52,268 bases of DNA from Flavisolibacter ginsengisoli DSM 18119. GTDB taxonomy: Bacteria > Bacteroidota > Bacteroidia > Chitinophagales > Chitinophagaceae. Location: the NCBI RefSeq assembly GCF_900129295.1, contig NZ_FQUU01000024.1, positions 1-52,268 on the forward strand, in the 5' to 3' direction. The translations under genes were made by a program, and so were the position numbers. Position 1 is the first letter of the stretch. Each line of letters begins with the position of its first letter. Shown here in pieces: positions 26,884 through 35,575 of this stretch. The notes under the pieces are model-generated. The model saw nothing but the letters and a program-made list of their open reading frames with translations, was not told where the DNA came from and did not search any database.

Positions 26884-27549
26884 TTACTTAACGAACTGCA
26901 AAAGATCATTTCTTAAATTATTGATATCTGAAATAGTTAGCTTATACCTAATATGCACATGTGCTCTTTGAGGATTATTTATTCTTAATCTTCTAGTTGA
27001 TTGTGTATATTTTTTAAAGAGTATGTTTTCCAGTTCTTTGACCCGGGAATTATCAGAATCCCATCTTTCCAGCAATGATTCCTTGGGAATACAAGTTGCT
27101 ACTTTTAAAGGTGATGATATATTAAATGAAGTAAAGGGCTCCTTTGTTTCAAAAAAAACATAAGGAGATAGAGACCTTTTCTCCCAATCTGTATGAAGCT
27201 TCCCGAACGGTTCAAATTGTTGACCATTCCTAATCAATAAATTATAAAAGCTCCTGTATTTTTTATAGGTATCAGATAACCAAATGTTTTCCCTTTCTCT
27301 TAATGTCTTCTGAACAGTACCAAAACCAATAAAATAATAGTTCCATTCGCGTGAGATTTCCTGTCGGCCACAAAAGAAGATTACAAGGTCACCTTGTTTT
27401 AATTGGCTTCTTACCTCCGGACGGCAAACTCCCCAGGTAGCAAAATTTGCATTACTAAATTCCTTCGTTGCCATAAAGAAAGCTGGATCATCACCCCAAT
27501 CATATATATTTCCAGGCTTAAAGTATTCCTTTACAAATTCATGGATCAA
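26884..27549 (-). CDS. PUA/EVE- or Nmad-like protein, possible modified-base reader
   Basis: The 221-aa product has an N-terminal block NANFATWGVCRPEVRSQLKQGDLVIFFCG. This resembles the CxPxIRxxxxxGDxxxx signature of nucleotide-modification-associated (Nmad2-like) and related PUA-superfamily domains. The rest, with YYFIGFGTVQKTL and SPYVFFETKEPFTSF, fits a beta-barrel fold. Such domains occur next to restriction-modification systems and may sense modified bases. The family assignment is tentative. It lies 126 bp downstream of hsdM on the same strand and is AT-rich like the inserted defence genes. Confidence 0.55.
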   Translation of the reverse strand: MIHEFVKEYFKPGNIYDWGDDPAFFMATKEFSNANFATWGVCRPEVRSQLKQGDLVIFFCGRQEISREWNYYFIGFGTVQKTLRERENIWLSDTYKKYRSFYNLLIRNGQQFEPFGKLHTDWEKRSLSPYVFFETKEPFTSFNISSPLKVATCIPKESLLERWDSDNSRVKELENILFKKYTQSTRRLRINNPQRAHVHIRYKLTISDINNLRNDLLQFVK

Positions 27550-27675
27550 TGGTTCATATTAGAAAGCTCCAGGACCTGCTTTTTATAGCTAGGATTGACA
27601 GTATGACGGTATACACAAATGAAAACATTCATTTTACTACAATACATTTTGTTTCCACTATGGGTATTACTAATC

Positions 27676-29154
27676 TCACTTCTTCAACTGTGCAATGATC
27701 TCTCTAAAACTCCCCAGCGCACTTTCCAGGTTCTCTGCTATCTCTTCCGCCAATACATCAGGGTCAGGAAGGTTATCCAAATCGGCAAGACTCTTATCCT
27801 TTAGCCAGGTGATATCCAATGAAGTTTTGTCCCTGGCAATGATCTCTTCGTAAGAGAACCTGCGCCAGCGGCCTTCAGGATTATCTGTGGGGTGATAGGT
27901 TTCCTTTCTCTTATGCCTGTTAGCTGCATGGTAGCAGGTAATGAAATCCTGCAGGTCGGCGAGCTTTAATGGATTCTTTTTAAGTGTATGGTGTATGTTG
28001 GTGCGGTAGTCATAAAACCAAACCTCCTTTGTCCAGGGATCCTTGCCCGAGGGTTTGTTGTCGAAGAAGACCACGTTGGCCTTAACGCCATTGGCATAAA
28101 AGATACCAGTAGGCAAACGAAGAATGGTATGCACCTCTGTTGTTTCCAATAACTTTTTGCGCACCATCTCTCCTGCACCGCCTTCAAAGAGTACATTATC
28201 AGGTATTACCACAGCGGCCATGCCCGTTGGCTTCAGCATGGAGCGGATGTGCTGCACAAAGTTCAGTTGCTTGTTGCTGGTGGTGGCCCAGAAATCCTGG
28301 CGGTTATAGGTAAGGTCTTCCTTCTCCTGCTCCCCTTCTTCGTTGGTAAAGGTCTGGCTGCTTTTCTTGCCAAAGGGCGGATTGGCCAGCACATAATCAT
28401 AGCGCTCCGGTGAAGAAGCTATTAATGCATCGGCAGGAGAAATTGAGTTATCACTATCTATATCGCCAATGTTGTGCAGGAAAAGATTCATCAGTGCCAG
28501 CCGCCTGGTACCTGCTACGATCTCGTTGCCGTAAAATGTGTTGAACTTGAGGAACTTCTTTTGCTCCTTATCCAGGTTATGATTGTTTACGATAAAATCA
28601 TAGGCGGCTAAAAAGAAGCCACCGGTACCACAGGCCGGGTCGGCAATGGTCTTCATTGGTTCCGGACGCACACATTCCACCATAGCCCTGATAAGAGCGC
28701 GGGGTGTAAAATACTGACCGGCGCCGCTCTTGGTATCTTCCGCATTCTTCTCCAGCAGGCCTTCATAGATATCGCCTTTCACATCTGCATCCATCAGCAC
28801 CCAGTTCTCCGCATGTATCATCTGCACCAGCTTATACAGCTTGGCAGGATCCGATATCTTGTTCTGGCTCTTGGTAAAGATCTGCCCTAGTATACCTTTC
28901 TCCCTGCCCAATTCCCTGAGGGTAGCTGTATAATGCACCTCCAGTTCATCGCCTTTCAGATCCACCAGGCTTTGCCAGTTGTATTGAGAAGGAATAGGCA
29001 TCTTCCGGTTATAAGGAGGTCTCGTATATTCATCTGCCATTTTCAGAAACAGCAGGTAGGTAAGCTGCTCCAGGTAATCGCCATAGCCTACACCATCATC
29101 ACGAAGCGTGTTGCAGAAAGACCAGACTTTGGATATGATTTGGTTGGTAGACAT
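27676..29154 (-). CDS. hsdM: Type I restriction-modification system, N6-adenine methyltransferase subunit M
   Basis: The 492-aa protein is full-length for HsdM. The N-terminal helical HsdM domain (VWSFCNTLRDDGVGYGDYLEQLTYLLFLKMADE) precedes the SAM-binding motif DPACGTGGF (172-180) and the catalytic NPPF motif (258-261) of amino-methyltransferases. It methylates adenine at sites recognised by HsdS and, with HsdS and HsdR, forms the restriction complex. Its composition is GC-richer than the neighbouring inserted genes and like that of hsdR. It is unusual in being the last of the hsd genes, separated from hsdS by the RT gene. Confidence 0.96.
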   Translation of the reverse strand: MSTNQIISKVWSFCNTLRDDGVGYGDYLEQLTYLLFLKMADEYTRPPYNRKMPIPSQYNWQSLVDLKGDELEVHYTATLRELGREKGILGQIFTKSQNKISDPAKLYKLVQMIHAENWVLMDADVKGDIYEGLLEKNAEDTKSGAGQYFTPRALIRAMVECVRPEPMKTIADPACGTGGFFLAAYDFIVNNHNLDKEQKKFLKFNTFYGNEIVAGTRRLALMNLFLHNIGDIDSDNSISPADALIASSPERYDYVLANPPFGKKSSQTFTNEEGEQEKEDLTYNRQDFWATTSNKQLNFVQHIRSMLKPTGMAAVVIPDNVLFEGGAGEMVRKKLLETTEVHTILRLPTGIFYANGVKANVVFFDNKPSGKDPWTKEVWFYDYRTNIHHTLKKNPLKLADLQDFITCYHAANRHKRKETYHPTDNPEGRWRRFSYEEIIARDKTSLDITWLKDKSLADLDNLPDPDVLAEEIAENLESALGSFREIIAQLKK

Positions 29155-29330
29155 GGCATATATTTTTTACTTGAACTAATCAACATGAAACTTCCCTCTG
29201 CTTCGCACTCTTCTATGTTAAGAGAATTATGTGGCCTAATTGCACCATGCCTATAGATAAACATTTTGAAAAGCTTGCCGACATCGTCAAAAACCTTCAT
29301 CAGAATATGCATTTTATAAGATACTTTCAT
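29088..29330 (-). CDS. Possible small ORF bridging RT gene and hsdM (80 aa)
   Basis: This frame opens 17 bp before the RT stop and runs into the first 67 bp of hsdM in another frame, so translation could be continuous across the 159-bp gap. The peptide contains DDVGKLFKMFIYRHGAIRPHN and is not recognised. It could equally be a chance frame, or the gap could hold a leader or small RNA. Confidence 0.2.
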   Translation of the reverse strand: MKVSYKMHILMKVFDDVGKLFKMFIYRHGAIRPHNSLNIEECEAEGSFMLISSSKKYMPCLPTKSYPKSGLSATRFVMMV

Positions 29331-32300
29331 TTCTCATTCTTCGTAATACATCTTGGAGTAAAAAATCTGGTGGCAAAGGTTTAAATTCTCCGACCGAATG
29401 TGTTAAAGAAAACTTTTGTCTTTGAAACTCCCTTAGCCTGTTTATATTAATCTTTGCGACAAGTATCGTATCATTTGTACCACCTTTCAATCTCAAAATA
29501 TCTTTTCTCGCAGTTTCTACAGGCTGGGTTAATCTTGTATCGCCATACTGACTTGTATTCACTTGAGCAACATATGTATGTAAATCTCGTGATCCAGTTT
29601 CAACGATATTCGAAAAATATGGAGTATCTCTATTCCATTCAACTCCAATCAATAAGTCAATTTTTCCCTTCATCAAACTTCTATGCAATGAGTTTGCAAG
29701 CTCAAAACAATAATAACTTGAAAAATAGATATTACGCCAGTTAAATATATCATATCTATAAGGTGAAGGCTTCGGTATCGCAAAATGATTCCCTTCAATT
29801 AATGCTTCTTCAGCATGGGCATAATGATTTTTCAATCTAAAGACAACGACTGCGTCTCTTATTCCTCCAACTTCAACCGGAAGAATCGTAACAATAAAAT
29901 TAAAAACAGTGAAATCAACTGTTACATGCTCCAACCCAGTAATGGTAAGCACACTATTTTTTTCAGAATATCTAACTAAACTTGAAAGAAGATTAATAGG
30001 AATAAAAAATTCTGGAAATATTAGAATATTTGATCTAGCAACTCTCGCACTTTTTAGTATTTCTGATAATTGCTGATACCTTTCTAAACCTAAATTCGGT
30101 ATCCCTCTTAAGCTCTTAAGAATATTGTCCTCTTTTACTTCTGTGTTCGCAAATGATATACTTGGTTCTGCCAATTTACTTTTACCTGACGACACCCTTA
30201 TCTCTTGAACTTTTAATGGTTTAATTTTATCATAATGAACAGATTGTGATGAGCGTTTGTAAAATTGCTCTCTAAAATCCTCCTCATCAAATTTATAACT
30301 AGGTATATGATTTTGATTTATCTGCTTATACAATTCAAAAGCAGCATCAAGGTAAAATTCATCAGTATGTTCATCTTCTTTGAATGTATCCTTACTAACC
30401 ACATCAGTAATTCCCAAAACATTAGTTATTATTCTACCATCTTCGTAGATACCACTTCTTTTCTCAAACTTTGATAACTTCTCTAATGCAATTGCTAAAC
30501 AGCATTCCCAAAATTTTACTGCTCTTGGAGAATTATTCAACAACTCTTGATCCAAGTAATAATCTTGAAAAGAAAAATTTAAAGAAGTAAGATCTATCAT
30601 CCCCTTTTTCGACTTTCTGGTGTAATTAAGTAATGGATGAATTACATAATGATGACGAATCATATTCGTTTGCCTAAATCTATAGACCCAAAATGAATTC
30701 GATTTGGTTGGTTCAAAACTTAAACTAAAGAAAAATGGAAGAGTAGATTCTATTTTCCTTAATTGAAATTCAAAATGGATAAATGCTTCTTGTGTATCCT
30801 TTATAAATTTTGGATTTAGAGATAGTGCAAGTTCATGAGCACAATCCAAGTAATTAGTCATTGTTTCCTTAATTAGGGAATCCTGGACCTTATTTTTCTT
30901 ATTAACATTTACAAGTTTTTGAATTTCTATGAGACAGTGAAGATAAAAATCGACATATGTTTTAGCTTGTCTATTAACAAGAAAATAAGTGAAGATCTTT
31001 TCCCAAAGCCTATAAAAATTTATACAGTTGGAACCACGAAAAAATTTTAACACTTGCTTGCCTTCCTCATCAGATATCTGTCTTTCATGTCTTAGAGCAC
31101 TGAATATTTTATTAGCTAAGTAAACAGTAAGCCCATATCTGTTTTCCTTATAATCTTTCAAAGTTCTAATTTTTCCATCGGATCCATCATATTGCAAATA
31201 ATAAGCACTTTCTTCGAAGCTTTCTTCGTTATGATCTTCCTCTGGAAAATCTCTAAACTCGCTTGTTTTTTCATCCAATTCTTTTTTAAGCTTGTCGATG
31301 ACCAAATCTGATTCTTCTGAATCAAAAAAGTACAATAATGATTTAGCGCTTTGACAATAAAGTGAATCATATCCACACAATTTAAAAGACTTTTGCACGT
31401 GCTTATCTTTATTAGTTTCCTTTTGAATAAAGGGTGGAGTATCGATTAATTTAATAACGACGGAAAAATTCTGCAGTACATACTCTTCTAACTGGGTCAA
31501 ACTTTCCTCGCTAAACGAAACCTTTTCATTTCTTTTTTTTGCTCTGTTTATTTTATTCTTGTACTTTTTAAAAGAAAATTTAAAATCTTCATCTTTTTCT
31601 GTCTTATGGTAGTCAGGTTTAGGGTCTGCAATTACAATTAATATGTCGTCAACATACCTTCCATAGTATGCAGGTTTTATTAATTGAAAAATTCGGGTAT
31701 CAAAATCCTTAAGGAAGTCATTTGCCAAAACGTACGAAGACAATAAACCTATTGGAAGAATAATTTCAGAAAGGTTATTTGAATTGTCCTTTTTCAAGCT
31801 TTTGAAAAATTCGTATGGCACTTCATACTTCTTTCCTACTTTTTCTGAATAAATAGTATGGATTTTTAAGAAAATCTCCTCAAGATTTGATAAATGTTGT
31901 AAAACTCCAGCTTTATTGTTATTATAGAGTTTTGTAGTGGGAATCCTAACAGAATGAAAATAATCTTGAATGTCAAGATTTAAAAAAAGTGCATTTCTGT
32001 TGTCTTTTAAAAGGCTTTGTGCGGCCTTGACTGAGTCATCTCTCCACTTCTGATACTGTTTGAAATATGGCTTGAAAAGGCTTGATCCTTGAACAACCTT
32101 ATCCTTACTTTTATTCAGTAAAAGTCTATTGCCTAAGCAACTATCATCTAAAACTGCATCATAGTGTACGCCATACTCCATTATCCACAAGACAGATAAA
32201 ATATGTAGCTCCAAAGGAGCATCAATAAATGCATTAACCCGGTCAACTTTATAGGAGCTTTCAATTCTTTTATTTGTTATAAAATTTTCATCAATATTTC

Positions 32301-32628
32301 TTTGCTCTATAGATTTTGGATAAAACAATACTGTTATTTGCGCCAAAAAATAATCAAAAAAACTCTGGTCCTCATGGTATTCATTTAATGCATCTTTAAT
32401 TGATTCTAGTTTCTTATCAACGCTTTCAGATATTTTTAATTTCTTAAAACTTATTTTGTTTAAATATGGCCTAGGGCCGCCTTTAATCAAAGATAAAATG
32501 TCATCCTTAATTGTATTTGTTTCAAATTCAACTAGCTTCCTTCTTAAAAGAAGGTCTGTACTATCAAAATAGATGTAAGACTTTAGTTTTATATAAGCTT
32601 CTCTTATTTGATGGAGCTCGAACGACAT
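29314..32628 (-). CDS. Defence-associated reverse transcriptase, RT-nitrilase fusion (DRT type 1 / UG1-like)
   Basis: I start at ATG 32628 (MSFELHQIREAYIKLKSYIY), giving 1104 aa; the frame from 32667 would overlap hsdS by 20 bp. RT motif A is in LFLNLDIQDYFHSV (Asp219). The next core motif is LPIGLLSS (291-298). The catalytic YVDD is at 325-328. All acidic residues needed for polymerase activity are present. The C-terminal 240 residues are a nitrilase-like domain with a full apparent Glu-Lys-Cys triad: FPEFF (Glu873), RLKNHY (Lys933) and YYCFE (Cys974). An RT fused to a nitrilase is the hallmark of UG1 / DRT type 1 antiphage proteins. There is no group II intron maturase domain and no retron architecture. 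It is strongly AT-rich and sits between hsdS and hsdM. Confidence 0.88.
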   Translation of the reverse strand: MSFELHQIREAYIKLKSYIYFDSTDLLLRRKLVEFETNTIKDDILSLIKGGPRPYLNKISFKKLKISESVDKKLESIKDALNEYHEDQSFFDYFLAQITVLFYPKSIEQRNIDENFITNKRIESSYKVDRVNAFIDAPLELHILSVLWIMEYGVHYDAVLDDSCLGNRLLLNKSKDKVVQGSSLFKPYFKQYQKWRDDSVKAAQSLLKDNRNALFLNLDIQDYFHSVRIPTTKLYNNNKAGVLQHLSNLEEIFLKIHTIYSEKVGKKYEVPYEFFKSLKKDNSNNLSEIILPIGLLSSYVLANDFLKDFDTRIFQLIKPAYYGRYVDDILIVIADPKPDYHKTEKDEDFKFSFKKYKNKINRAKKRNEKVSFSEESLTQLEEYVLQNFSVVIKLIDTPPFIQKETNKDKHVQKSFKLCGYDSLYCQSAKSLLYFFDSEESDLVIDKLKKELDEKTSEFRDFPEEDHNEESFEESAYYLQYDGSDGKIRTLKDYKENRYGLTVYLANKIFSALRHERQISDEEGKQVLKFFRGSNCINFYRLWEKIFTYFLVNRQAKTYVDFYLHCLIEIQKLVNVNKKNKVQDSLIKETMTNYLDCAHELALSLNPKFIKDTQEAFIHFEFQLRKIESTLPFFFSLSFEPTKSNSFWVYRFRQTNMIRHHYVIHPLLNYTRKSKKGMIDLTSLNFSFQDYYLDQELLNNSPRAVKFWECCLAIALEKLSKFEKRSGIYEDGRIITNVLGITDVVSKDTFKEDEHTDEFYLDAAFELYKQINQNHIPSYKFDEEDFREQFYKRSSQSVHYDKIKPLKVQEIRVSSGKSKLAEPSISFANTEVKEDNILKSLRGIPNLGLERYQQLSEILKSARVARSNILIFPEFFIPINLLSSLVRYSEKNSVLTITGLEHVTVDFTVFNFIVTILPVEVGGIRDAVVVFRLKNHYAHAEEALIEGNHFAIPKPSPYRYDIFNWRNIYFSSYYCFELANSLHRSLMKGKIDLLIGVEWNRDTPYFSNIVETGSRDLHTYVAQVNTSQYGDTRLTQPVETARKDILRLKGGTNDTILVAKININRLREFQRQKFSLTHSVGEFKPLPPDFLLQDVLRRMRNESIL

Positions 32629-32647
32629 TATATGTGTAGTTTTGGTT

Positions 32648-33907
32648 TTAAAATAATTTACCCTCAAACGCCTTCTTCAAAATACTTTGCCTTAAAGCCT
32701 CTGCTTGTTTTAAGCTACTTGTTATTGTTTCTTCTATATTATCACAAACACTAAGACGGCTTTCTATTTCCTGAACGATTTGGTGTTGCTCTTCAATAGA
32801 GCATAAAGGAACTTTTACTTTTTCTAGTATATCTACATTAATGTTCTTTTGAGCCGTTGCTGGCGCCATCTCCTCCAACTTCGACTTGTAGAAAATGAAG
32901 AAATAGTTTGTGTATTTGGTTAGCAGAACTTCTTCCTTGGAAATCAAACCAACAACACTATCTGGAAAGCATGCATCAAAATTCAATATAGCTGTTTCGC
33001 CAATATTCGCTGCTATGGTAATACATAAAGTTCCTTTAGGCCATAACTTACTTTGTTGTAATCCTTGCTCACTATATGTTTGTGTAAAGGTTGAAATATA
33101 GCAGCCATTTGCATTCCTTATATCCCCCGTTTGGATGAATGGATATTTACCACCGAATAATGAAGGTTCATTTCTTGGTCTATGCTTGGACTTACCTCTT
33201 TTAATTATGCAAGCATCTTTTAATTCGATCCTTTTCCACCCATCCGGCAACTCGCCATCCTTCACACCCTCATTTGTCAGCCTCCCTTCAAAAGCCCATT
33301 TTAATACAGCCTGCCGGTAAACTTTTAATTGCCGTTGTGCAGTTTTTAATTCTTCAACGCCTTTATCTAATTCGCTAAAGAGTTCTTCTATTTTTGAAAC
33401 AATTTGTTGCTGAATATTTAGTGGAGCCATTGGAACAACTAATAGACCTAGTTTAGTTCCATTAACATTTGGTTGACCTATACCAACTTGTCCGTCTGTG
33501 ATTTGCTGCCAATAATATAGTGATTGAAAATAATTGTATATATATTTATCAATAATACCTTTCTTAAAGCGAACACGAATTAGATAAGAAGCAAAAACAG
33601 ATTCAGGAATATTTCCCTTGACTAAATAGCTTTTTCCAACAGTTGCACCAGTTCTTGCAAATAATAAATCTCCAACTTTTAGTAAATACTTCTCCTTATT
33701 ATCTGCATCAATTGGGCAGTAGGGTACAGCATTCCACAGAACGTCGCCATTTTGAATATCTGTTATTCGCAGAAATTTTGGACCAACTTTTTCTTTCGAT
33801 GAAGATTCAGTATAACCGTACTGAATGCTTTCAGCAATATTTTTAACTTCTATCCAATGCCAATCCTTTGGTAGCCCATTTCTATTTTTGCTATTTAACT
33901 CTATCAT
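32648..33907 (-). CDS. hsdS: Type I restriction-modification system, specificity subunit S
   Basis: The 419-aa protein has two target-recognition domains. The first begins GLPKDWHWIEVKNI and the second GELPDGWKRIELKDA. Each is followed by a long helix (conserved region), for example QQIVSKIEELFSELDKGVEELKTAQ and a C-terminal EALRQSILKKAFEGKLF. HsdS selects the bipartite DNA site for both methylation and cleavage. It starts 6 bp after the kwaB stop and is followed by the RT gene, so it is the only hsd gene wedged between the two inserted systems. Confidence 0.95.
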   Translation of the reverse strand: MIELNSKNRNGLPKDWHWIEVKNIAESIQYGYTESSSKEKVGPKFLRITDIQNGDVLWNAVPYCPIDADNKEKYLLKVGDLLFARTGATVGKSYLVKGNIPESVFASYLIRVRFKKGIIDKYIYNYFQSLYYWQQITDGQVGIGQPNVNGTKLGLLVVPMAPLNIQQQIVSKIEELFSELDKGVEELKTAQRQLKVYRQAVLKWAFEGRLTNEGVKDGELPDGWKRIELKDACIIKRGKSKHRPRNEPSLFGGKYPFIQTGDIRNANGCYISTFTQTYSEQGLQQSKLWPKGTLCITIAANIGETAILNFDACFPDSVVGLISKEEVLLTKYTNYFFIFYKSKLEEMAPATAQKNINVDILEKVKVPLCSIEEQHQIVQEIESRLSVCDNIEETITSSLKQAEALRQSILKKAFEGKLF

Positions 33908-33913
33908 TGTTTA

Positions 33914-34942
33914 CTATTTCTTCAATCTACCTGCTGGAGACTCAAATACTTTACCTCCGAATATTCCTTCTTTGTAATATTCGCATAATACTTTAATTAT
34001 GTCTTCCGCGGCGTGTTCGTCTAATGCTATTACCCTGCCCTTGCCATCAAAATTGAATTTGATCGCTAATTTGTTGCCTGCCCTTTTAAATTCTTTCTTT
34101 ATATCCTTACAAGTCTTTAAAAATTCAAGATTCCCGATAGCCTTTGCCTTGATTAATTTATTTCTAAACGCTGGTTTTTGAGCAATAACTCCAGACAAAT
34201 GTTTAAGGCCGTCAACAAACTTGATGTCCTCAATTTCTGCAACAATTTCTTGCGCCACAACTTCGAATTCTTCGGTGATACTTGTGATGTCCTCAAAAGC
34301 CTTTTTTTGAAATATATAAATGCCTTCATCAACATAAATCATGTCTATACTAGGTTCAATATTTAAAGAAAAGCCTTTAAACGGCTTAAGGCTTTTTGTC
34401 TTTGTATCAAATAATGCTGTAAAACCATTTTTGACCGCTTCATTTACACTTGTGGATGTTTCGATTTCAACTGCCATTTTGCTTGGTTGTAATTTCTTTA
34501 TACAATACAGCCATTTCTTTTGTTTAGAATTGTAAAAGCCATAGCATAATGCCCACGCCTTTTCAAGATCGGCTAATTCTTCAAATGTTTTTAATGGGCT
34601 AATTTGTTTGTTTAATCTATTTTTTAGAAATTCCTGGAAACCTGAAATTTTTCCTAGATCTGTGTAAGAATAAATTTTATCAATTGTATCGTCAATAACT
34701 TCATATTCCACAATTTGTACATCTTCTTTTATTTTCTTCTCTATAACCTTTTTCAGCATTGAAGAAATAACAGGCATTAATTCAGGGCTTAATTGTATTT
34801 GCAACGGAGCATATTCAAACTTATCCGAGGGACGAGCTTTCGTTCCATGGTCTAGTTTTGTTTTTCTCTCTATAACATAGAGATGCACAGTTTCAACAGA
34901 GGTGAATTCCTCGAGGCGATTTAGCAGCTTTTTAGAAGTCAT
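33914..34942 (-). CDS. kwaB: KwaB-like protein (DUF4868), Kiwa defence system
   Basis: The 342-aa cytoplasmic protein matches the DUF4868 pattern of KwaB, with FKGFSLNIEPSIDMIYVDEGIYIFQKKAFEDI and the C-terminal NFDGKGRVIALDEHAAEDIIKVLCEYY. It follows a four-TM protein after a 9-bp gap, the KwaA-KwaB order of Kiwa. In that system the membrane protein KwaA is reported to sense phage infection at the membrane and KwaB to act on DNA-level processes. It is AT-rich and sits between hsdR/kwaA and hsdS. Confidence 0.75.
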   Translation of the reverse strand: MTSKKLLNRLEEFTSVETVHLYVIERKTKLDHGTKARPSDKFEYAPLQIQLSPELMPVISSMLKKVIEKKIKEDVQIVEYEVIDDTIDKIYSYTDLGKISGFQEFLKNRLNKQISPLKTFEELADLEKAWALCYGFYNSKQKKWLYCIKKLQPSKMAVEIETSTSVNEAVKNGFTALFDTKTKSLKPFKGFSLNIEPSIDMIYVDEGIYIFQKKAFEDITSITEEFEVVAQEIVAEIEDIKFVDGLKHLSGVIAQKPAFRNKLIKAKAIGNLEFLKTCKDIKKEFKRAGNKLAIKFNFDGKGRVIALDEHAAEDIIKVLCEYYKEGIFGGKVFESPAGRLKK

Positions 34943-34951
34943 AAGATAATT

Positions 34952-35560
34952 TTAAAAGGCAAAAAATAATCGATGGCTGAGTTTAAATATTTTTAGTTCT
35001 TCCCCTTCATCTATCCATCGATGTTGAGAAATAATTAAAGCGGTTTTGTTTTCGCTGGAATCATTATAACTGTATTCGATTTCATATAGTCCATATTTAG
35101 TGTTTAAAATTGGATTGATCAATATCAAACTCGATGTTGAATACAGTTTATAATAAAGAATAAACAGTATAAAAAATGTAGTATACTCAAATAGGCCTAT
35201 CTCCCCTTGCATAAGAAGCGGAATAACATATGTCGCTAAATAAGAAAGGGCTTCTTCGTTTTTTGGCTTGATTGATGAAACTATAACAGGGAATGCATTT
35301 GCTTTCTTGCTTTTTATATTTCGAAATGTCATCTTGACCCCTATTAAGGCGTAGATGCTTAACAAAAGTAAAATCAGTACAAAACCAAATTTTTCAAAAA
35401 ATGTAAAGGTGGCTGCTTCAGTAAACCCTCCATAGTTCAAATAGTTTTTGTTGGCTACAATCACTTTTATGATAAGTAAAAAGAACAATGGTAAGTATGA
35501 CATACAAAACAAGGCAAACAGGGAGGGACTTTTCAATAAATGTGGGTTACTCGAAGCCAT
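34952..35560 (-). CDS. kwaA: KwaA-like membrane protein, Kiwa defence system
   Basis: The 202-aa protein has about four membrane segments: SYLPLFFLLIIKVIV (about 21-35), GFVLILLLLSIYALIG (59-74), ALSYLATYVIPLLM (104-117) and TFFILFILYYKLY (128-140). A short cytoplasmic tail contains INPILNTKYGLYEIEYSY, which resembles the conserved NPILN..Y..YE segment of KwaA. It begins 15 bp after the hsdR stop and is followed after 9 bp by the kwaB-like gene. The pairing and order strongly favour KwaA over a generic membrane protein. Confidence 0.72.
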   Translation of the reverse strand: MASSNPHLLKSPSLFALFCMSYLPLFFLLIIKVIVANKNYLNYGGFTEAATFTFFEKFGFVLILLLLSIYALIGVKMTFRNIKSKKANAFPVIVSSIKPKNEEALSYLATYVIPLLMQGEIGLFEYTTFFILFILYYKLYSTSSLILINPILNTKYGLYEIEYSYNDSSENKTALIISQHRWIDEGEELKIFKLSHRLFFAF

Positions 35561-35575
35561 ACAGTTTGATATTAT

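Noticed and set aside
27550-27675. AAATGA/TCATTT dyad after hsdM as a terminator
   Set aside because: The stem is AT-only and lacks a T-tract in the right place; it may simply be AT-rich spacer.
29314-32628. Group II intron or retron as explanation of the RT
   Set aside because: No maturase/HNH domain, no intron-like ends, and no retron RNA layout; the nitrilase fusion points to DRT type 1.
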